Source of the DNA: Gemmiger gallinarum
Lineage (GTDB): Bacteria > Bacillota > Clostridia > Oscillospirales > Ruminococcaceae
Assembly: GCF_014982805.1 (NCBI RefSeq)
Contig: NZ_JADCKC010000003.1
Span: 434,001 to 498,000, forward strand
DNA: 64,000 nt
Direction of reading: 5' to 3'
The translations under genes were made by a program, and so were the position numbers. The notes under the pieces were generated by a model. That model searched no databases, was not told the DNA's origin, and was given only the letters and a program-made list of their open reading frames with translations. Of this stretch, positions 44,192 to 53,151 are shown piece after piece (position 1 is the stretch's first letter; each line of letters starts with the position of its first letter).

Positions 44192-44638
44192 TTATCGTTC
44201 TCCTTGCTCACGGGATGGCTTTTTCTTCGGTTTGCCCATCAGGTTATCGTAGACTTTGGGCGTCACACGAAAATAGCCGACGCCCTCAGCCGATTCGATA
44301 AAGAAGTGCGGCTCCCGAAAATGCTGTTTCATGTATGCCATTTGATCAGGCGGCAAACTGCACAAGCTCCCGCCATCCTCTGTATCGCACAAACCGCAGA
44401 GAAGGAAGTTGCCCGCAATGGCGTCGCCAATTTCCGGCAAAGCACGATTCAAGGGCAAACCCAACAGCTTGCCTTCATCGTGGCAAACCAGCCCCACCGA
44501 ACGGTCCGGCCACGGGTAGACGATTTCAATGGTGCCGCCGACCTGCTTTTGCAGCTCCTGCAAAGTATGCGGCATGGTAATCTCCACAGGATACTTTCCG
44601 GGCTGAACAAGGAGAACCGTCATCATGTCATTGTCCAT
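44192..44638 (-). CDS. DUF3846 domain protein
   Basis: A 148-residue protein with the DUF3846 pattern VLLVQPGKYPVEI...LQELQKQVGGTIEIVYP and KLLGLPLNRALP...IAGNFLLCG. These are common accessory proteins on Clostridia ICEs and phages, with no known function. AAGGAGC precedes the ATG at 44638. It sits directly upstream of the truncated CD1108-type gene. Confidence 0.85.
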   Translation of the reverse strand: MDNDMMTVLLVQPGKYPVEITMPHTLQELQKQVGGTIEIVYPWPDRSVGLVCHDEGKLLGLPLNRALPEIGDAIAGNFLLCGLCDTEDGGSLCSLPPDQMAYMKQHFREPHFFIESAEGVGYFRVTPKVYDNLMGKPKKKPSREQGER

Positions 44639-44670
44639 AGCATTCTTGCTCCTTTTTCCAAAATAAAGAA

Positions 44671-44720
44671 AAGGCGAAACCCATTTTCCTTACAGGAATA
44701 GAGTTTCGCCTTTGTTTTTT
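44671..44720. terminator. Bidirectional terminator between XRE and DUF3846 genes
   Basis: AAGGCGAAAC (44671-44680) and GTTTCGCCTT (44703-44712) form a stem, with TTTTCTTTATTTT on the minus strand and TTTGTTTTTTT on the plus strand. It ends the XRE transcript. Confidence 0.8.
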
Positions 44721-44734
44721 TGTTTGTCTTAAAG

Positions 44735-45073
44735 TTATTGTTCTGTATAAAGGTGGATGCACTCGTCAATAATGGCTTCAACTGTGTGGATCTGTGAAGG
44801 TGTGAGCAGGCGCAGTTTATCAGCCAAAATCAGTAAATCCTTATCCACAATGTCACCTGTGAGAAGATAGTCGGCACTGACACATAGCGCAGCTGCCAGT
44901 TTACGCAATGAATCGGGACGCATTGCACGCTTGCCTGATTCCGCATATGAAACGGCCTGTGTTGTCATATCGGACTTTTCTGCCAGTTCTTCCTGCGTGA
45001 GTCGCAGCTGTTTTCGCCGTTCGCAAATCCGTCGGGCCATTTCTTGTATGCAGAGTTCTTTTTCCTGTGCCAA
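44735..45073 (-). CDS. XRE-family regulator of the ICE
   Basis: A 112-residue protein with a helix-turn-helix at 11-66 (RICERRKQLRLTQEELAEKS, TTQAVSYAESGKRAM) and a helical tail. It is divergent from the SLOG gene across a 125-base region with two CGCGCTTTGTT repeats that may be its operators. Confidence 0.85.
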   Translation of the reverse strand: MAQEKELCIQEMARRICERRKQLRLTQEELAEKSDMTTQAVSYAESGKRAMRPDSLRKLAAALCVSADYLLTGDIVDKDLLILADKLRLLTPSQIHTVEAIIDECIHLYTEQ

Positions 45074-45088
45074 GTTCGTGTCCTCCCT

Positions 45089-45170
45089 CGCGCTTTGTTA
45101 AATTATATCCACAATGCGCAAAAGAAATAATCGCGCTTTGTTGACATTTATCAACAAGTGGCGATATTAT
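45089..45170 (+). promoter_or_regulatory. SLOG promoter with direct repeats
   Basis: TTGACA (45141-45146), 18 bases, TATTAT (45165-45170). The repeat CGCGCTTTGTT occurs at 45089-45099 and 45132-45142, the second touching the -35 box, as expected for XRE repression. Confidence 0.6.
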
Positions 45171-45198
45171 GGACCAAATGGAACAGGAGGCGTTAAAA

Positions 45199-45675
45199 AT
45201 GCGTGAAAAAACCGTATGTTTTACAGGGCACAGGATAATAGAACCTGAAAAAAGGGCCTCACTTTTTGCTCAGCTGATAGATGAGATAAAGTCGCTGCTT
45301 GAAGCCGGGTATCGTTATTTCGGTGCAGGAGGTGCTTTGGGTTTTGATACGCTTGCCGCGCAGGCAGTATTAAAGTTGCGGGAAGAGTATCCACAGATTC
45401 GTTTGATCCTTGTTCTGCCCTGCAAAGAACAGACCAGAGGTTGGCCTGCTGCCGATGTAGATATATATAATGAAATCCTGCATCAGGCAGATAAAGTGGT
45501 GTACACAGCGGAACACTATTACCGGGGCTGCATGTTTAAGCGGAACCGCCATCTGGTTGACAACAGCAGCGTCTGCATCTGCTACCTGACATCTGATCAC
45601 GGAGGCACGGCCTATACTGTGCGGTATGCCCAATCCCAGCAACTGAAGATTGTCAATTTGGCCGACACCATATAG
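45199..45675 (+). CDS. SLOG-family protein (YpsA/DUF1273-like)
   Basis: A 158-residue Rossmann-like SLOG domain. CFTGHRIIEPE near the start, YRYFGAGGALGFDTLAAQAVL, and SSVCICYLTSDHGGTAYTVRYA near the end are the nucleotide-binding motifs. SLOG proteins bind nucleotides or nucleotide-derived signals and recur in prokaryotic conflict systems. The ATG at 45199 follows CAGGAGG; an ATG at 45169 lacks a site. It is the only plus-strand gene in the left part of the ICE and converges on the DUF6075 gene, whose stop is one base away. Confidence 0.85.
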   Translation: MREKTVCFTGHRIIEPEKRASLFAQLIDEIKSLLEAGYRYFGAGGALGFDTLAAQAVLKLREEYPQIRLILVLPCKEQTRGWPAADVDIYNEILHQADKVVYTAEHYYRGCMFKRNRHLVDNSSVCICYLTSDHGGTAYTVRYAQSQQLKIVNLADTI

Positions 45676-45676
45676 A

Positions 45677-46069
45677 TTATCGTTCCCATTTCGGCGGCTG
45701 AGATTCCAGTTCACGGCAATACTCGGGATACCGGAGCCGGATACCTTCCATGAAATAGGGTGCAAACTCGCAGTCAAAAAGATCATACGGCGTTGCGTAT
45801 CCGTCAGTATTCCACCCATTCCAGAGGTTGAAAGCCAGCCGGGTGATCCGTTCCGTTCCACTGGTCTGCCAGCCGTCATTGATACAATCAGGGCGGATAC
45901 AATCCTCTTCAAAGCCAAAGATTTTTTGGATGTTGTTCCGGGTATCGCTGCTGATACCCACGACATAGAAAAAGGCTTTGTGGTAGGGATCATCCTTTCT
46001 CGTCTGCTTGAGCACCTTATTATAAAATGCCAGATGTTCCCGATCCTTAAAACGAATTTCTGATTTCAT
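45677..46069 (-). CDS. DUF6075 family protein
   Basis: A 130-residue protein: IRFKDREHLAFYNKVLKQ, DPYHKAFFYVVGI and GWQTSGTERITRLAFNLWNG fit the DUF6075 proteins seen on Clostridia ICEs and phages. The role is unknown. It lies 12 bases after the PAPS-reductase-like gene and is probably co-transcribed with it. Confidence 0.75.
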   Translation of the reverse strand: MKSEIRFKDREHLAFYNKVLKQTRKDDPYHKAFFYVVGISSDTRNNIQKIFGFEEDCIRPDCINDGWQTSGTERITRLAFNLWNGWNTDGYATPYDLFDCEFAPYFMEGIRLRYPEYCRELESQPPKWER

Positions 46070-46081
46070 TAGATTATCTCC

Positions 46082-46822
46082 TTATTGTGTGAACCAACAA
46101 AGCTGAGCATCCTCATTATGGAATAGTATATCATAATCTGAGAATCTAAGCTCACGATTGAACTTTTCCGTAGCTTTATTGGGTAAGGCTTGCAGGGCAA
46201 GCATTTCACGCCACAAATCCGGGTGATGGTCGTAAAGATGACGCAGTTCGGGCAGCTTCGCATTGGGACAAAACCAGCAACCATTGCGGTCCGTAAAGTC
46301 GTAGACCGGGGAAAGCAATCCATACCGGCGACACAGTTCCCATGCCTCTGCTTCACTGCACGCATACTGTTCCAACAGAGAAATTTGTTTTTCTTGCAGG
46401 CGCATAAGCCGGTCCTGCTCATCGGTGGCAAGGCCAACATACTGCTGCGTTTCTTGTGGCAGACATTTCATATACTTTTGAATGGGCCGCACTTTACAAT
46501 CCCGTTGGATATTGCATCGTCCACATAGGGGAAAGCCTTTCAGCTTTCCTTTTCCTTTGCCTCGCTGGATGGTTTTGGTAAAGCACTCCTTGTAAGTAGT
46601 GTTTGCCCGTAGAATTTTTACATTCAAACCAGCCCGTCGAAGCCACGGAATTGCTGTTTCATAAATAAAGGTACGGTGTTCGGGAACCTCGCCGGAAATT
46701 TCTTTGTCAAACATCACCTCACAATAGACGATCTCGTCCAGCGGTTCGTGGTGCATCAAGGCAAGAATCACGGTGGCCAGACTGTCTTTGCCCATACTGC
46801 AAGAGCAAATTGTTTTTGGCAT
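46082..46822 (-). CDS. PAPS reductase-like PP-loop protein
   Basis: A 246-residue protein of the phosphoadenosine-phosphosulphate reductase/adenine nucleotide alpha-hydrolase superfamily. The PP-loop CSMGKDSLA (about 8-16) is intact. Cysteines in FPLCGRCNIQRDCK and NGCWFCPNAKLPE may hold a metal or iron-sulphur centre. It is unlikely to work in sulphate assimilation in this context. Relatives in mobile elements include DndC-type DNA-modification enzymes. The ATG at 46822 follows TTGGAGG; an upstream ATG at 46852 lacks support. Confidence 0.75.
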   Translation of the reverse strand: MPKTICSCSMGKDSLATVILALMHHEPLDEIVYCEVMFDKEISGEVPEHRTFIYETAIPWLRRAGLNVKILRANTTYKECFTKTIQRGKGKGKLKGFPLCGRCNIQRDCKVRPIQKYMKCLPQETQQYVGLATDEQDRLMRLQEKQISLLEQYACSEAEAWELCRRYGLLSPVYDFTDRNGCWFCPNAKLPELRHLYDHHPDLWREMLALQALPNKATEKFNRELRFSDYDILFHNEDAQLCWFTQ

Positions 46823-46877
46823 AGTTCCTCCAAAAAGATGCGGCCCTGCCAACGCAGGGCCGCTTGCTGTAGGTAGA

Positions 46878-49243
46878 TCAGTTTTCCATTTCGCCGGGTT
46901 TGGTGGTCAACAGGCGATAGATTTTGGTATTTGTGGGATGGTCGTTCACAAAGGGGATCAGGTTGTTACCCATTTTCAGAATTCCCTGTCCGGGTTTGGC
47001 CAGCTTCAGATAATTCTTCTGTGGGTCTGACAAACCATACAGTTCCACCACACTATCAATGTCCTTGGTCTGGCGCAGCATACACACAAATTCGCTGTTG
47101 GCCAACATGGCGTATGCCGTATCGTTGGAAAGGCAGTCCTGCACGTTCTGGGTGATGCCCGTTGCATAGGCGTTGTATTTGCGGAACCGCTTCCAGCTGG
47201 TATAGAGGAATTGAGAACTCAGCTTATCCCGCAAAAGCAGGTAAATCTCATCAAAGTACACCCATGTTGCCGCTTTGGGGTCGTTGCGCTCATTGCTCAT
47301 CACACAGGTGTTGATGTACTCCAACATGGACAGCATGGCCACCGGCTTGAGCTGGTCGCCCAGGCTCTGGATATTGAAGCAGATCAGGCGATTGCTCATA
47401 TCCACGTTCGTGGGATGTGCAAACATATTCATGCTGCCGGTTGCGAACAATTCCAGCGCCAGCGCAATCTCATGAGCACGTTCATGGGGTTGCTCCTTGA
47501 GGTCGTTATAAAGATCGGTCAGTGTGGGGCACGCAATCTTATAGCCGGATTTAATCAACGGCTTGTAGATATGCTTGAGGCTACGGTCAATCAGGCTCTT
47601 GTCGCCGGCTTGAATGTTGTCCTTCCCCATGATCTGTTCACACAGGGACAGCACAAACTCTGCCTTAGCAGTATGGGGCTGAATCTTGGTGGAGGGATCA
47701 TAGGTGAAGTCCAGCGGATTGAAATAGGTGGTGCTGTCCACTGCAATATCCACCACAATGCCCCCAGCTCCCGTACCAGCGGGCCATATTCGTTTTCAGG
47801 ATCTACGATATAGAATTTGGCCTTCAGGAATCGCAGGAAAAGCTCCAGGATTTCCTGCTTGACGAACAGGCTCTTGCCGCCGCCAGAAGTAGCAATAACC
47901 ATGGCGTTTCCGTTGATGAGGACGGTGCGCAGGCCGATGATGATGTTGCCGCTGATGGCGTTGACACCATAGTAGATACCGCCCGGAACCAGCACTTCCT
48001 GCGTGTTGAAAGGAATCAGGGATGCAACGCCCTTGGTGGTCATGGCCCGGAGATTGGCAATGCGGCGCAAGCCATAGGGCATTGCGGTGTTAAAGGCGTT
48101 TTCCTGCTGCCACCGCATCTCGGTAAAGCGGCAGTTATAATTGCCTGCCGCCGTTTTCAGTGCATCGGTTTCCTGACGCAGTTCCTCCAGATCATCGGCA
48201 AAATAAGCCACTGTCAGAAGCGTCAAAAACATCTGCTGGTCATTGTCGGTCATATCCCGCTGCCACTGGTTCAGCGTATTTTCCTCTTCCTGCGTGCGCT
48301 GCGGAACATTGGCGGTGAAGTCCAGATTATCCACGCTTTTCCGATTGAACCGGACCTTGTCGGCATCCACCTTCATCCGATAATCCGCCAAGGTTTTGTA
48401 GGCGTCCTCGGTTTCAATGGGCACAAAATCCATGGTAAGGATGATATAGGGTACCTGCTGCAAAAGAGTGGTGACCAACTTATCGTCAATGCGCTGCGGG
48501 AAATAGGACATGGACATACATTTTGCCACCCGGTTGTCAATGTCGATGTGATCACGCTTGAACTCAATAACATCGGGCGCAACGAAGTCCCGAAAATCTT
48601 CGCCCAGCTTGGTGCAGCGATCCAGATCAAATTCAAAGCGTGATTCTTCACCCACACGGAAAAAATTGTGGAGAATCCGAAGGCGTTCGGAATTGTCCAC
48701 GCTCCGTACAGTGCTGCCCAGTTCGGAAAGGATGTTGACCAGATGCCCCTGCACCTGGCGCAGCCGATCCCGTGCATCTTCGACACGGTTTTTCTGTGTG
48801 GAAACAATCACATATTTGCTTTGCAGCACATTGCCGACCAGCGAGGCGCAGGCGGCCAGCTGGCGGTTCTTCTCGGCACGCAGATCGTCATGGCCATCGT
48901 TTGCACGATGGTACAGTACATCCCGCCGGAACACCAGATCGTCCATACGCTGGCTGACAATACACATCTTGATCGTGCAGTCCGAAGGAACACCGGCATA
49001 GAGTTTGCCGTACACCTGCTGGATCTCGTCTTTTTTGCCGTCAGACACCATCGCATAGTTGATGTCTGACACGCTCCACATCTGGCTGTACACATTACCG
49101 GAACGCCACATTCCATCGTCGTAAATGCGGTCAACCGGGATGCTTTTCTGCACCGATTTCGGTGTGTTTACCCCACCCCAGGTGTTCCGGGTGGAGGCAT
49201 ACTCATTCAGTTTCAAGGCTTTCGCTTCTCCTTTCTCTTCCAA
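46878..49243 (-). pseudogene. VirB4/TraE conjugation ATPase, frameshifted in a G-tract
   Basis: The frame from about 49243 (TTG; a TTG at 49216 after AAAGGAG is also possible) encodes the N-terminal part with Walker A ATSGGGKSLFVKQE at about 453. After VRELG near 47766 the family sequence continues only in the next frame (IVVDIAVDSTTYFNPLDF), carrying Walker B YFDEIYLLL and the C-terminus to 46878. The break is in a run of five Gs at 47761-47765 where six would restore the frame. The whole would be about 790 residues, normal for VirB4. It powers the type IV channel. The break may be real or a sequencing error. Confidence 0.85.
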
Positions 49244-49584
49244 AACTGTCTTTTCTTCTTTTGAGGATGCAGGACTGCTTCAAACCGATTTTCGGCCACC
49301 CATACTCTCGGGCCGGAACGGAGGAACTCGGTTACAAAAGCAGCTTTCAGAAATTGCCAGATGGTCATCTGGTCATATTGAAAAAAGCCCGCCATAGCAA
49401 AAGGAGCCGCAGCTACGATACAGATCCAGCTGACTGTTTCCTGACCAAGAACAGGCTGTAGACCAAAGTATACCGTGATGGCAATGGCAACGGAGGCTCC
49501 AGACCAGAGAAGCTGCCGCAGGGATAGTCCCATAAAGACATCTTCCTCATAGCGCTGGAAGTCCTTGTTAATATTAACTTGCAA
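49213..49584 (-). CDS. PrgI family conjugation membrane protein
   Basis: A 123-residue protein of the PrgI family, starting QVNINKDFQRYEEDVFMGLSL with two membrane helices (about 28-48 and 54-72). It is a usual partner placed just before VirB4. The start is TTG at 49584, with GGGAGTGAG upstream. Its last codons overlap the virB4 start by about 31 bases. Confidence 0.85.
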   Translation of the reverse strand: MQVNINKDFQRYEEDVFMGLSLRQLLWSGASVAIAITVYFGLQPVLGQETVSWICIVAAAPFAMAGFFQYDQMTIWQFLKAAFVTEFLRSGPRVWVAENRFEAVLHPQKKKRQFWKRKEKRKP

Positions 49585-49599
49585 AATCTCACTCCCTGT

Positions 49600-49641
49600 A
49601 ATAATAAAATAACGTCCGGATGAGATGGATTCATCCGGACG
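49600..49641 (-). terminator. Terminator of the ATPase/Toprim-like cassette
   Basis: Minus-strand CGTCCGGATGA/TCATCCGGACG stem followed by TTATTTTATTATT, between the cassette and prgI. Confidence 0.75.
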
Positions 49642-49709
49642 CTATAAAGTTAAGTGTGTTTGTTATTGTAATTATAATAGAATTGCTAGAAAAATATCGT
49701 ATTTGAGTT

Positions 49710-49797
49710 TCAAGTTGAACTCGTTTTAGAAAACAGCTGTATAACAACCATTTCGGATTTTGTGTTCAACTTTTTGTACATAAAAAGTCGAACTTGA
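49710..49797. repeat. GTTGAACT-type repeats at the cassette end
   Basis: AAGTTGAAC (49712-49720) is repeated inverted as GTTCAACTT (about 49764-49772) and again imperfectly in AGTCGAACTTGA (49786-49797). The region is very AT-rich. The octamer TCAAGTTG (49710-49717) recurs directly at 51855-51862 on the other side of the two cassette genes. Confidence 0.35.
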
Positions 49798-50484
49798 TTA
49801 TTGTAGGAATATGTTCTCCAGCAAATATAGAGGGACAATGTTACTTTGAATAATTTTGTCTAAATCCAAATGTTCAATCAGTGCTCTTGCACGTTCACCT
49901 TTATGATAATAGACTGTGGTTTTTCCCTCGTTTCTCAATCGAATAAGAAGCTGCTTTAATTTGGCCGATCCCTTTTTTCCTGTAGGAATATCAGCAGGAG
50001 TAATATCCTCTAATAACCCTAGATATGAACTAATCCCATGAAGATCTTGTAAAAAAATATCTTCGATATCGGCGTTCGCAGCCAAATCAATAATTTGCTT
50101 CGCTCTCCTCGCTGTCAATTTTTGCCGAAAATCTTTCCAATCACCTTTGTAGAACTTGGTTACGTCAGCGTTGTAGTTATCTGTATCATAGCAAAGGAAC
50201 ACAGTCCACGGCACGCCCTTTTTGGTAAGTGCGGCTTTGTTATTAAACCAACTGGCGGAGTTATGAATCTGGGTTATTGTACCGACAGCATTCATACGAA
50301 TAATGCGTTTTCCAAAAGGCCCCTGAACCACATAATAGTCTTCATATGTATCGTTATCTTTTAATTTTTGAATTGTGCATTCCGGATGCTTTTTTGCAAA
50401 ATGCAATAATAGTGCTTCATAAAACTGATATTCTGTTGCAGCTTCCATAATAAGGGCAAAACCTTGTTCAAAATCCTTTTCCAC
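49798..50484 (-). CDS. Toprim-like small partner of the AAA ATPase (putative defence effector)
   Basis: A 228-residue protein not matched to a named family. Near the N-terminus IMEAATEYQFYEALL resembles the Toprim glutamate motif (VEG..D..FY), FLCYDTDNYNAD gives a DxD-like motif at about 116-122, and DIFLQDLHGISSYLGL follows. This is the layout of Toprim/OLD nuclease-like proteins paired with ATPases. GTG 50484 follows the ATPase stop at once, with GGAGGG upstream, so the two are coupled. Base composition is far more AT-rich than the ICE. Together they may act as an anti-phage pair; this is inference. Confidence 0.5.
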   Translation of the reverse strand: MEKDFEQGFALIMEAATEYQFYEALLLHFAKKHPECTIQKLKDNDTYEDYYVVQGPFGKRIIRMNAVGTITQIHNSASWFNNKAALTKKGVPWTVFLCYDTDNYNADVTKFYKGDWKDFRQKLTARRAKQIIDLAANADIEDIFLQDLHGISSYLGLLEDITPADIPTGKKGSAKLKQLLIRLRNEGKTTVYYHKGERARALIEHLDLDKIIQSNIVPLYLLENIFLQ

Positions 50485-51822
50485 TTAAAAACCCTCCAAA
50501 TAATTTCGCAGAGTTTCTAAGGATGTCTCTCCACCGGACATCAATTCAAATAGATATTCGCCAACAGTTAAGTCGTAGCTACGAGCCGCCGCGAGTAATT
50601 TTTTTACTTTTGATGTTGATACACGATAGAATTGAGCAACGCCTCGATGAATAGATGCGCCTGCATACAGTTGCTCCGGCTTTAAATATTGAACAAGGTA
50701 CGGTGAATGACTTGAAACGATAATTCGGGTACTTTCGAGGGTATCAGTGATGATTTCGAGAAGATTTTTGAGCATTTTCGGGTGGATGCTGGTCTCTAGT
50801 TCCTCTACTCCGATACACGAAACATTGTTGCAACTGGCAACGAAAATATTAGTCAACAACCAAAAAATACGTTTGGTACCAGTAGACATAGTTACCAGAT
50901 TGACGGGTTGGTTGAGATACTCACTTTTAATAGTAACTCGGTACACCTTGTCTTTCAGATGGAAGGGGATTTCTTCATCAATCGGTTGATCTGGAGTATT
51001 TTCATCACCATCCTTTTTGGCATAAAAATGTGTTACTTGGTTTCTCGTAGCAGTTAATTCGTGTGCATGGATAGTGATTTCAGAGAACTCCGGAAAAAGA
51101 GAGTGAATGGCATCCTCGAATTGCCAATATCTTTCAGGAAACATTTCTTTTAATTGAAACAGCGCTCTTGGAATGTCTTCATCGTCAAAACGAATATGAC
51201 TATCATCCTCGTCAGCAATTCGAAATGGAGTAAATTGAAATTGTTCTTTTACGTCCAATGTATCACAAACACGGTATTCAAAGGAACGAATAGCCTGAAT
51301 TGCTTCCTTATACTCCAAATCTTCAATAGAGGGCAAGACATCAATTGCCAAGACCATATTATCCAAAGAGATATTTCTATATGCGTTGGTAGATTTTCCT
51401 TTTCGGTACTGACAAGTGTCTCTTTTTAAGTAGGAAGAATATCGCACACTTTCAGAAGGACGCATTTCCAGTGTTTCATCAATAATTCGTTGCCCGGTTT
51501 TATCATCACGATACCAAGAAAAAGAAAAACCATAACGGACAAAACAGTATTCACCCAGTTTTTCGTCCTCGAATTCCATTTGGAATTCGAACGGCGTTTT
51601 TGCTAATAGAGGGGTTAATGGAATTGCTTCTGTCCAAGCCATCATATTGATGCGTTGTTTTGGGCTTGCACTAATAAAGCCAGTAGCAAAACGTAGTGCT
51701 TCCAATAAATTGCTTTTTCCATAATTGTTGGGCGAGATTACAGCTACTGTATTATGATCAAAACTGATCTTGGTTAGGCTTAAATTTTTAAACCCTCCAA
51801 CAGCAAGCGATTTCAATATCAT
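50485..51822 (-). CDS. OLD/AAA_21-type ATPase (putative defence sensor)
   Basis: A 445-residue ATPase. Walker A is VISPNNYGKSNLLEAL (residues 28-43, the NxxGKSN form of OLD/RecF-like ATPases), Walker B IGVEELETSIHP at about 337, and the H-loop is SSHSPYLVQYL at about 369. Between them lies a long insert (about 100-290) rather than a long coiled coil. The ATG at 51822 is spaced well from GGAGG; the GTG at 51831 is too close. It has its own promoter upstream. Single-gene OLD proteins carry a fused Toprim; here the Toprim-like part is the next gene, as in PARIS-type ATPase/Toprim pairs. Confidence 0.7.
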   Translation of the reverse strand: MILKSLAVGGFKNLSLTKISFDHNTVAVISPNNYGKSNLLEALRFATGFISASPKQRINMMAWTEAIPLTPLLAKTPFEFQMEFEDEKLGEYCFVRYGFSFSWYRDDKTGQRIIDETLEMRPSESVRYSSYLKRDTCQYRKGKSTNAYRNISLDNMVLAIDVLPSIEDLEYKEAIQAIRSFEYRVCDTLDVKEQFQFTPFRIADEDDSHIRFDDEDIPRALFQLKEMFPERYWQFEDAIHSLFPEFSEITIHAHELTATRNQVTHFYAKKDGDENTPDQPIDEEIPFHLKDKVYRVTIKSEYLNQPVNLVTMSTGTKRIFWLLTNIFVASCNNVSCIGVEELETSIHPKMLKNLLEIITDTLESTRIIVSSHSPYLVQYLKPEQLYAGASIHRGVAQFYRVSTSKVKKLLAAARSYDLTVGEYLFELMSGGETSLETLRNYLEGF

Positions 51823-51842
51823 AACGGCCACCTCCTACAATT

Positions 51843-51871
51843 AGCATAAACAAGTCAAGTTGCTCTGTCAA
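51843..51871 (-). promoter_or_regulatory. Own promoter of the ATPase/Toprim-like cassette
   Basis: Minus-strand TTGACA (51866-51871), 17 bases, TATGCT (51843-51848), close to the AGGAGG and ATG of the ATPase gene. It makes the cassette independent of the transfer operon. Confidence 0.65.
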
Positions 51872-51951
51872 GAGAATTTGATGCAAAAAACAGGCCGTTT
51901 TAGATCAAAAATTGGAATGAAAGTGGGAAAAAACAGCAAAACGTTCCTTTA

Positions 51952-52782
51952 TTACAGCCCCATCATCTCGTGAATGATACGGTCGGAACCCTTGATGAGA
52001 CCTACCAGAACCAACATATTGAATACAGTCTCTGCAAGATAGCTCCACACCATTGTGGTGGCTTCGCCGGTAGCCACCACAGGGGTACCCACAAAGCCCG
52101 CATAAATGATGCAGGCCAGCACAATGACCGCACCTTCCATGCAGACTCCTACATAGGTTTTCAGAAATGCCACACCCACCGATTGGGTACTGTCTCCGGC
52201 AAAGGTTGCCAATGGAATCGGTGCCAGGGCCGTGTACATATACAGGCGGAAAAAGCGCCCGTACACAGTGAGAATCATAATGAAGGAAAGCACCGTGATA
52301 AACAGGCTGCCTAAGATGGTAACCAACCAAAGCGGAATACTGGCCAGAAAGCCTACATTTTCAATAGCCGTCTGTACCTCACCGGGCAGTGAAACCATTG
52401 CCTGAGAAATACCACCCATACTGGTAGCCATCTCGCTGACAATGCCGTTGCACACTTCAAAGACCTTAAGCATGATCTCCATTCCGTATCCCACCGCTGT
52501 TTTGGCTGCCACGAATCGGATCAAGTAGTGCAGAGCCGCTTCGGGCCTCTTCAATTCGTGGAAGTTTGCGGTGTTTTTGAACAGACTCATGGCGAAAAAC
52601 AGAATAACCAGAGCATAGCCGATGGCCAGCATTGCTCCGTGGATGGTCTGCATGATGCCCCAGACAGCACCACCTTTGAAGGTAGCTGGGCTGGTGGTAA
52701 CAAGGCCCCACAGTTCACTCAGCTTCTCGTTCCATGTAGTAAAGGCATTGTTCAGATTTTCGACGATCCAGTTCTGGTCCAA
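51952..52782 (-). CDS. VirB6-like conjugation channel protein
   Basis: A 276-residue polytopic protein with about six membrane segments, including MLAIGYALVILFFAMSLF, LWLVTILGSLFITVLSFIMI and AVIVLACIIYAGF. RFFRLYMYTALAPIPLATF fits VirB6/TrbL-type proteins of Gram-positive ICEs (CD0411 type). It starts at TTG 52782, set by AAAGGAGGTGA. It follows the Maff2 gene by 30 bases. Confidence 0.8.
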   Translation of the reverse strand: MDQNWIVENLNNAFTTWNEKLSELWGLVTTSPATFKGGAVWGIMQTIHGAMLAIGYALVILFFAMSLFKNTANFHELKRPEAALHYLIRFVAAKTAVGYGMEIMLKVFEVCNGIVSEMATSMGGISQAMVSLPGEVQTAIENVGFLASIPLWLVTILGSLFITVLSFIMILTVYGRFFRLYMYTALAPIPLATFAGDSTQSVGVAFLKTYVGVCMEGAVIVLACIIYAGFVGTPVVATGEATTMVWSYLAETVFNMLVLVGLIKGSDRIIHEMMGL

Positions 52783-52812
52783 GGATAATCACCTCCTTTG
52801 GAGCTACATGGA

Positions 52813-53151
52813 TCAGGCTAGAATCAGGTCGAGAATATCCTTGGCAAAGTAGATCACGATGCCGCCGAAGAAGGTCATAAACCCCTGTGCCCGCTGTCCG
52901 GCGTCGTGGCTCTTGAGGGCAAGACCGATCTGAACCAGGCCAAAGCCCAGCAAAATAGCGCCGATGGCCTTGATGGCGCTGAACACAAAGTCGCTGAGAT
53001 TGTTGATGGTGGTCAAAGGGTCGCTGGCGGCAAAGGCCGGAGTAGCTACCAGAACACACAGTGCTGCCGAGACCGCCCAGGTCAGGTAAGTACGTTTGAT
53101 CTTGTTCGCACGGGTGCGGGCCAGACGAGTTTCATTTTCATTATGCTGCAT
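52813..53151 (-). CDS. Maff2-family conjugation membrane protein
   Basis: A 112-residue protein. A basic N-terminus and one helix ending TPAFAA look like a signal or anchor. The Maff2 core LSDFVFSAIKAIGAILLGFG and HDAGQRAQGFMTFFGGIVIY follow. The ATG at 53151 (GGAGG upstream) overlaps the virD4 end by 11 bases. Confidence 0.82.
   Translation of the reverse strand: MQHNENETRLARTRANKIKRTYLTWAVSAALCVLVATPAFAASDPLTTINNLSDFVFSAIKAIGAILLGFGLVQIGLALKSHDAGQRAQGFMTFFGGIVIYFAKDILDLILA

Noticed and set aside
49585-49797. Additional small gene between prgI and the Toprim-like gene
   Set aside because: Only stops and AT-rich repeats; the hairpin is a terminator.
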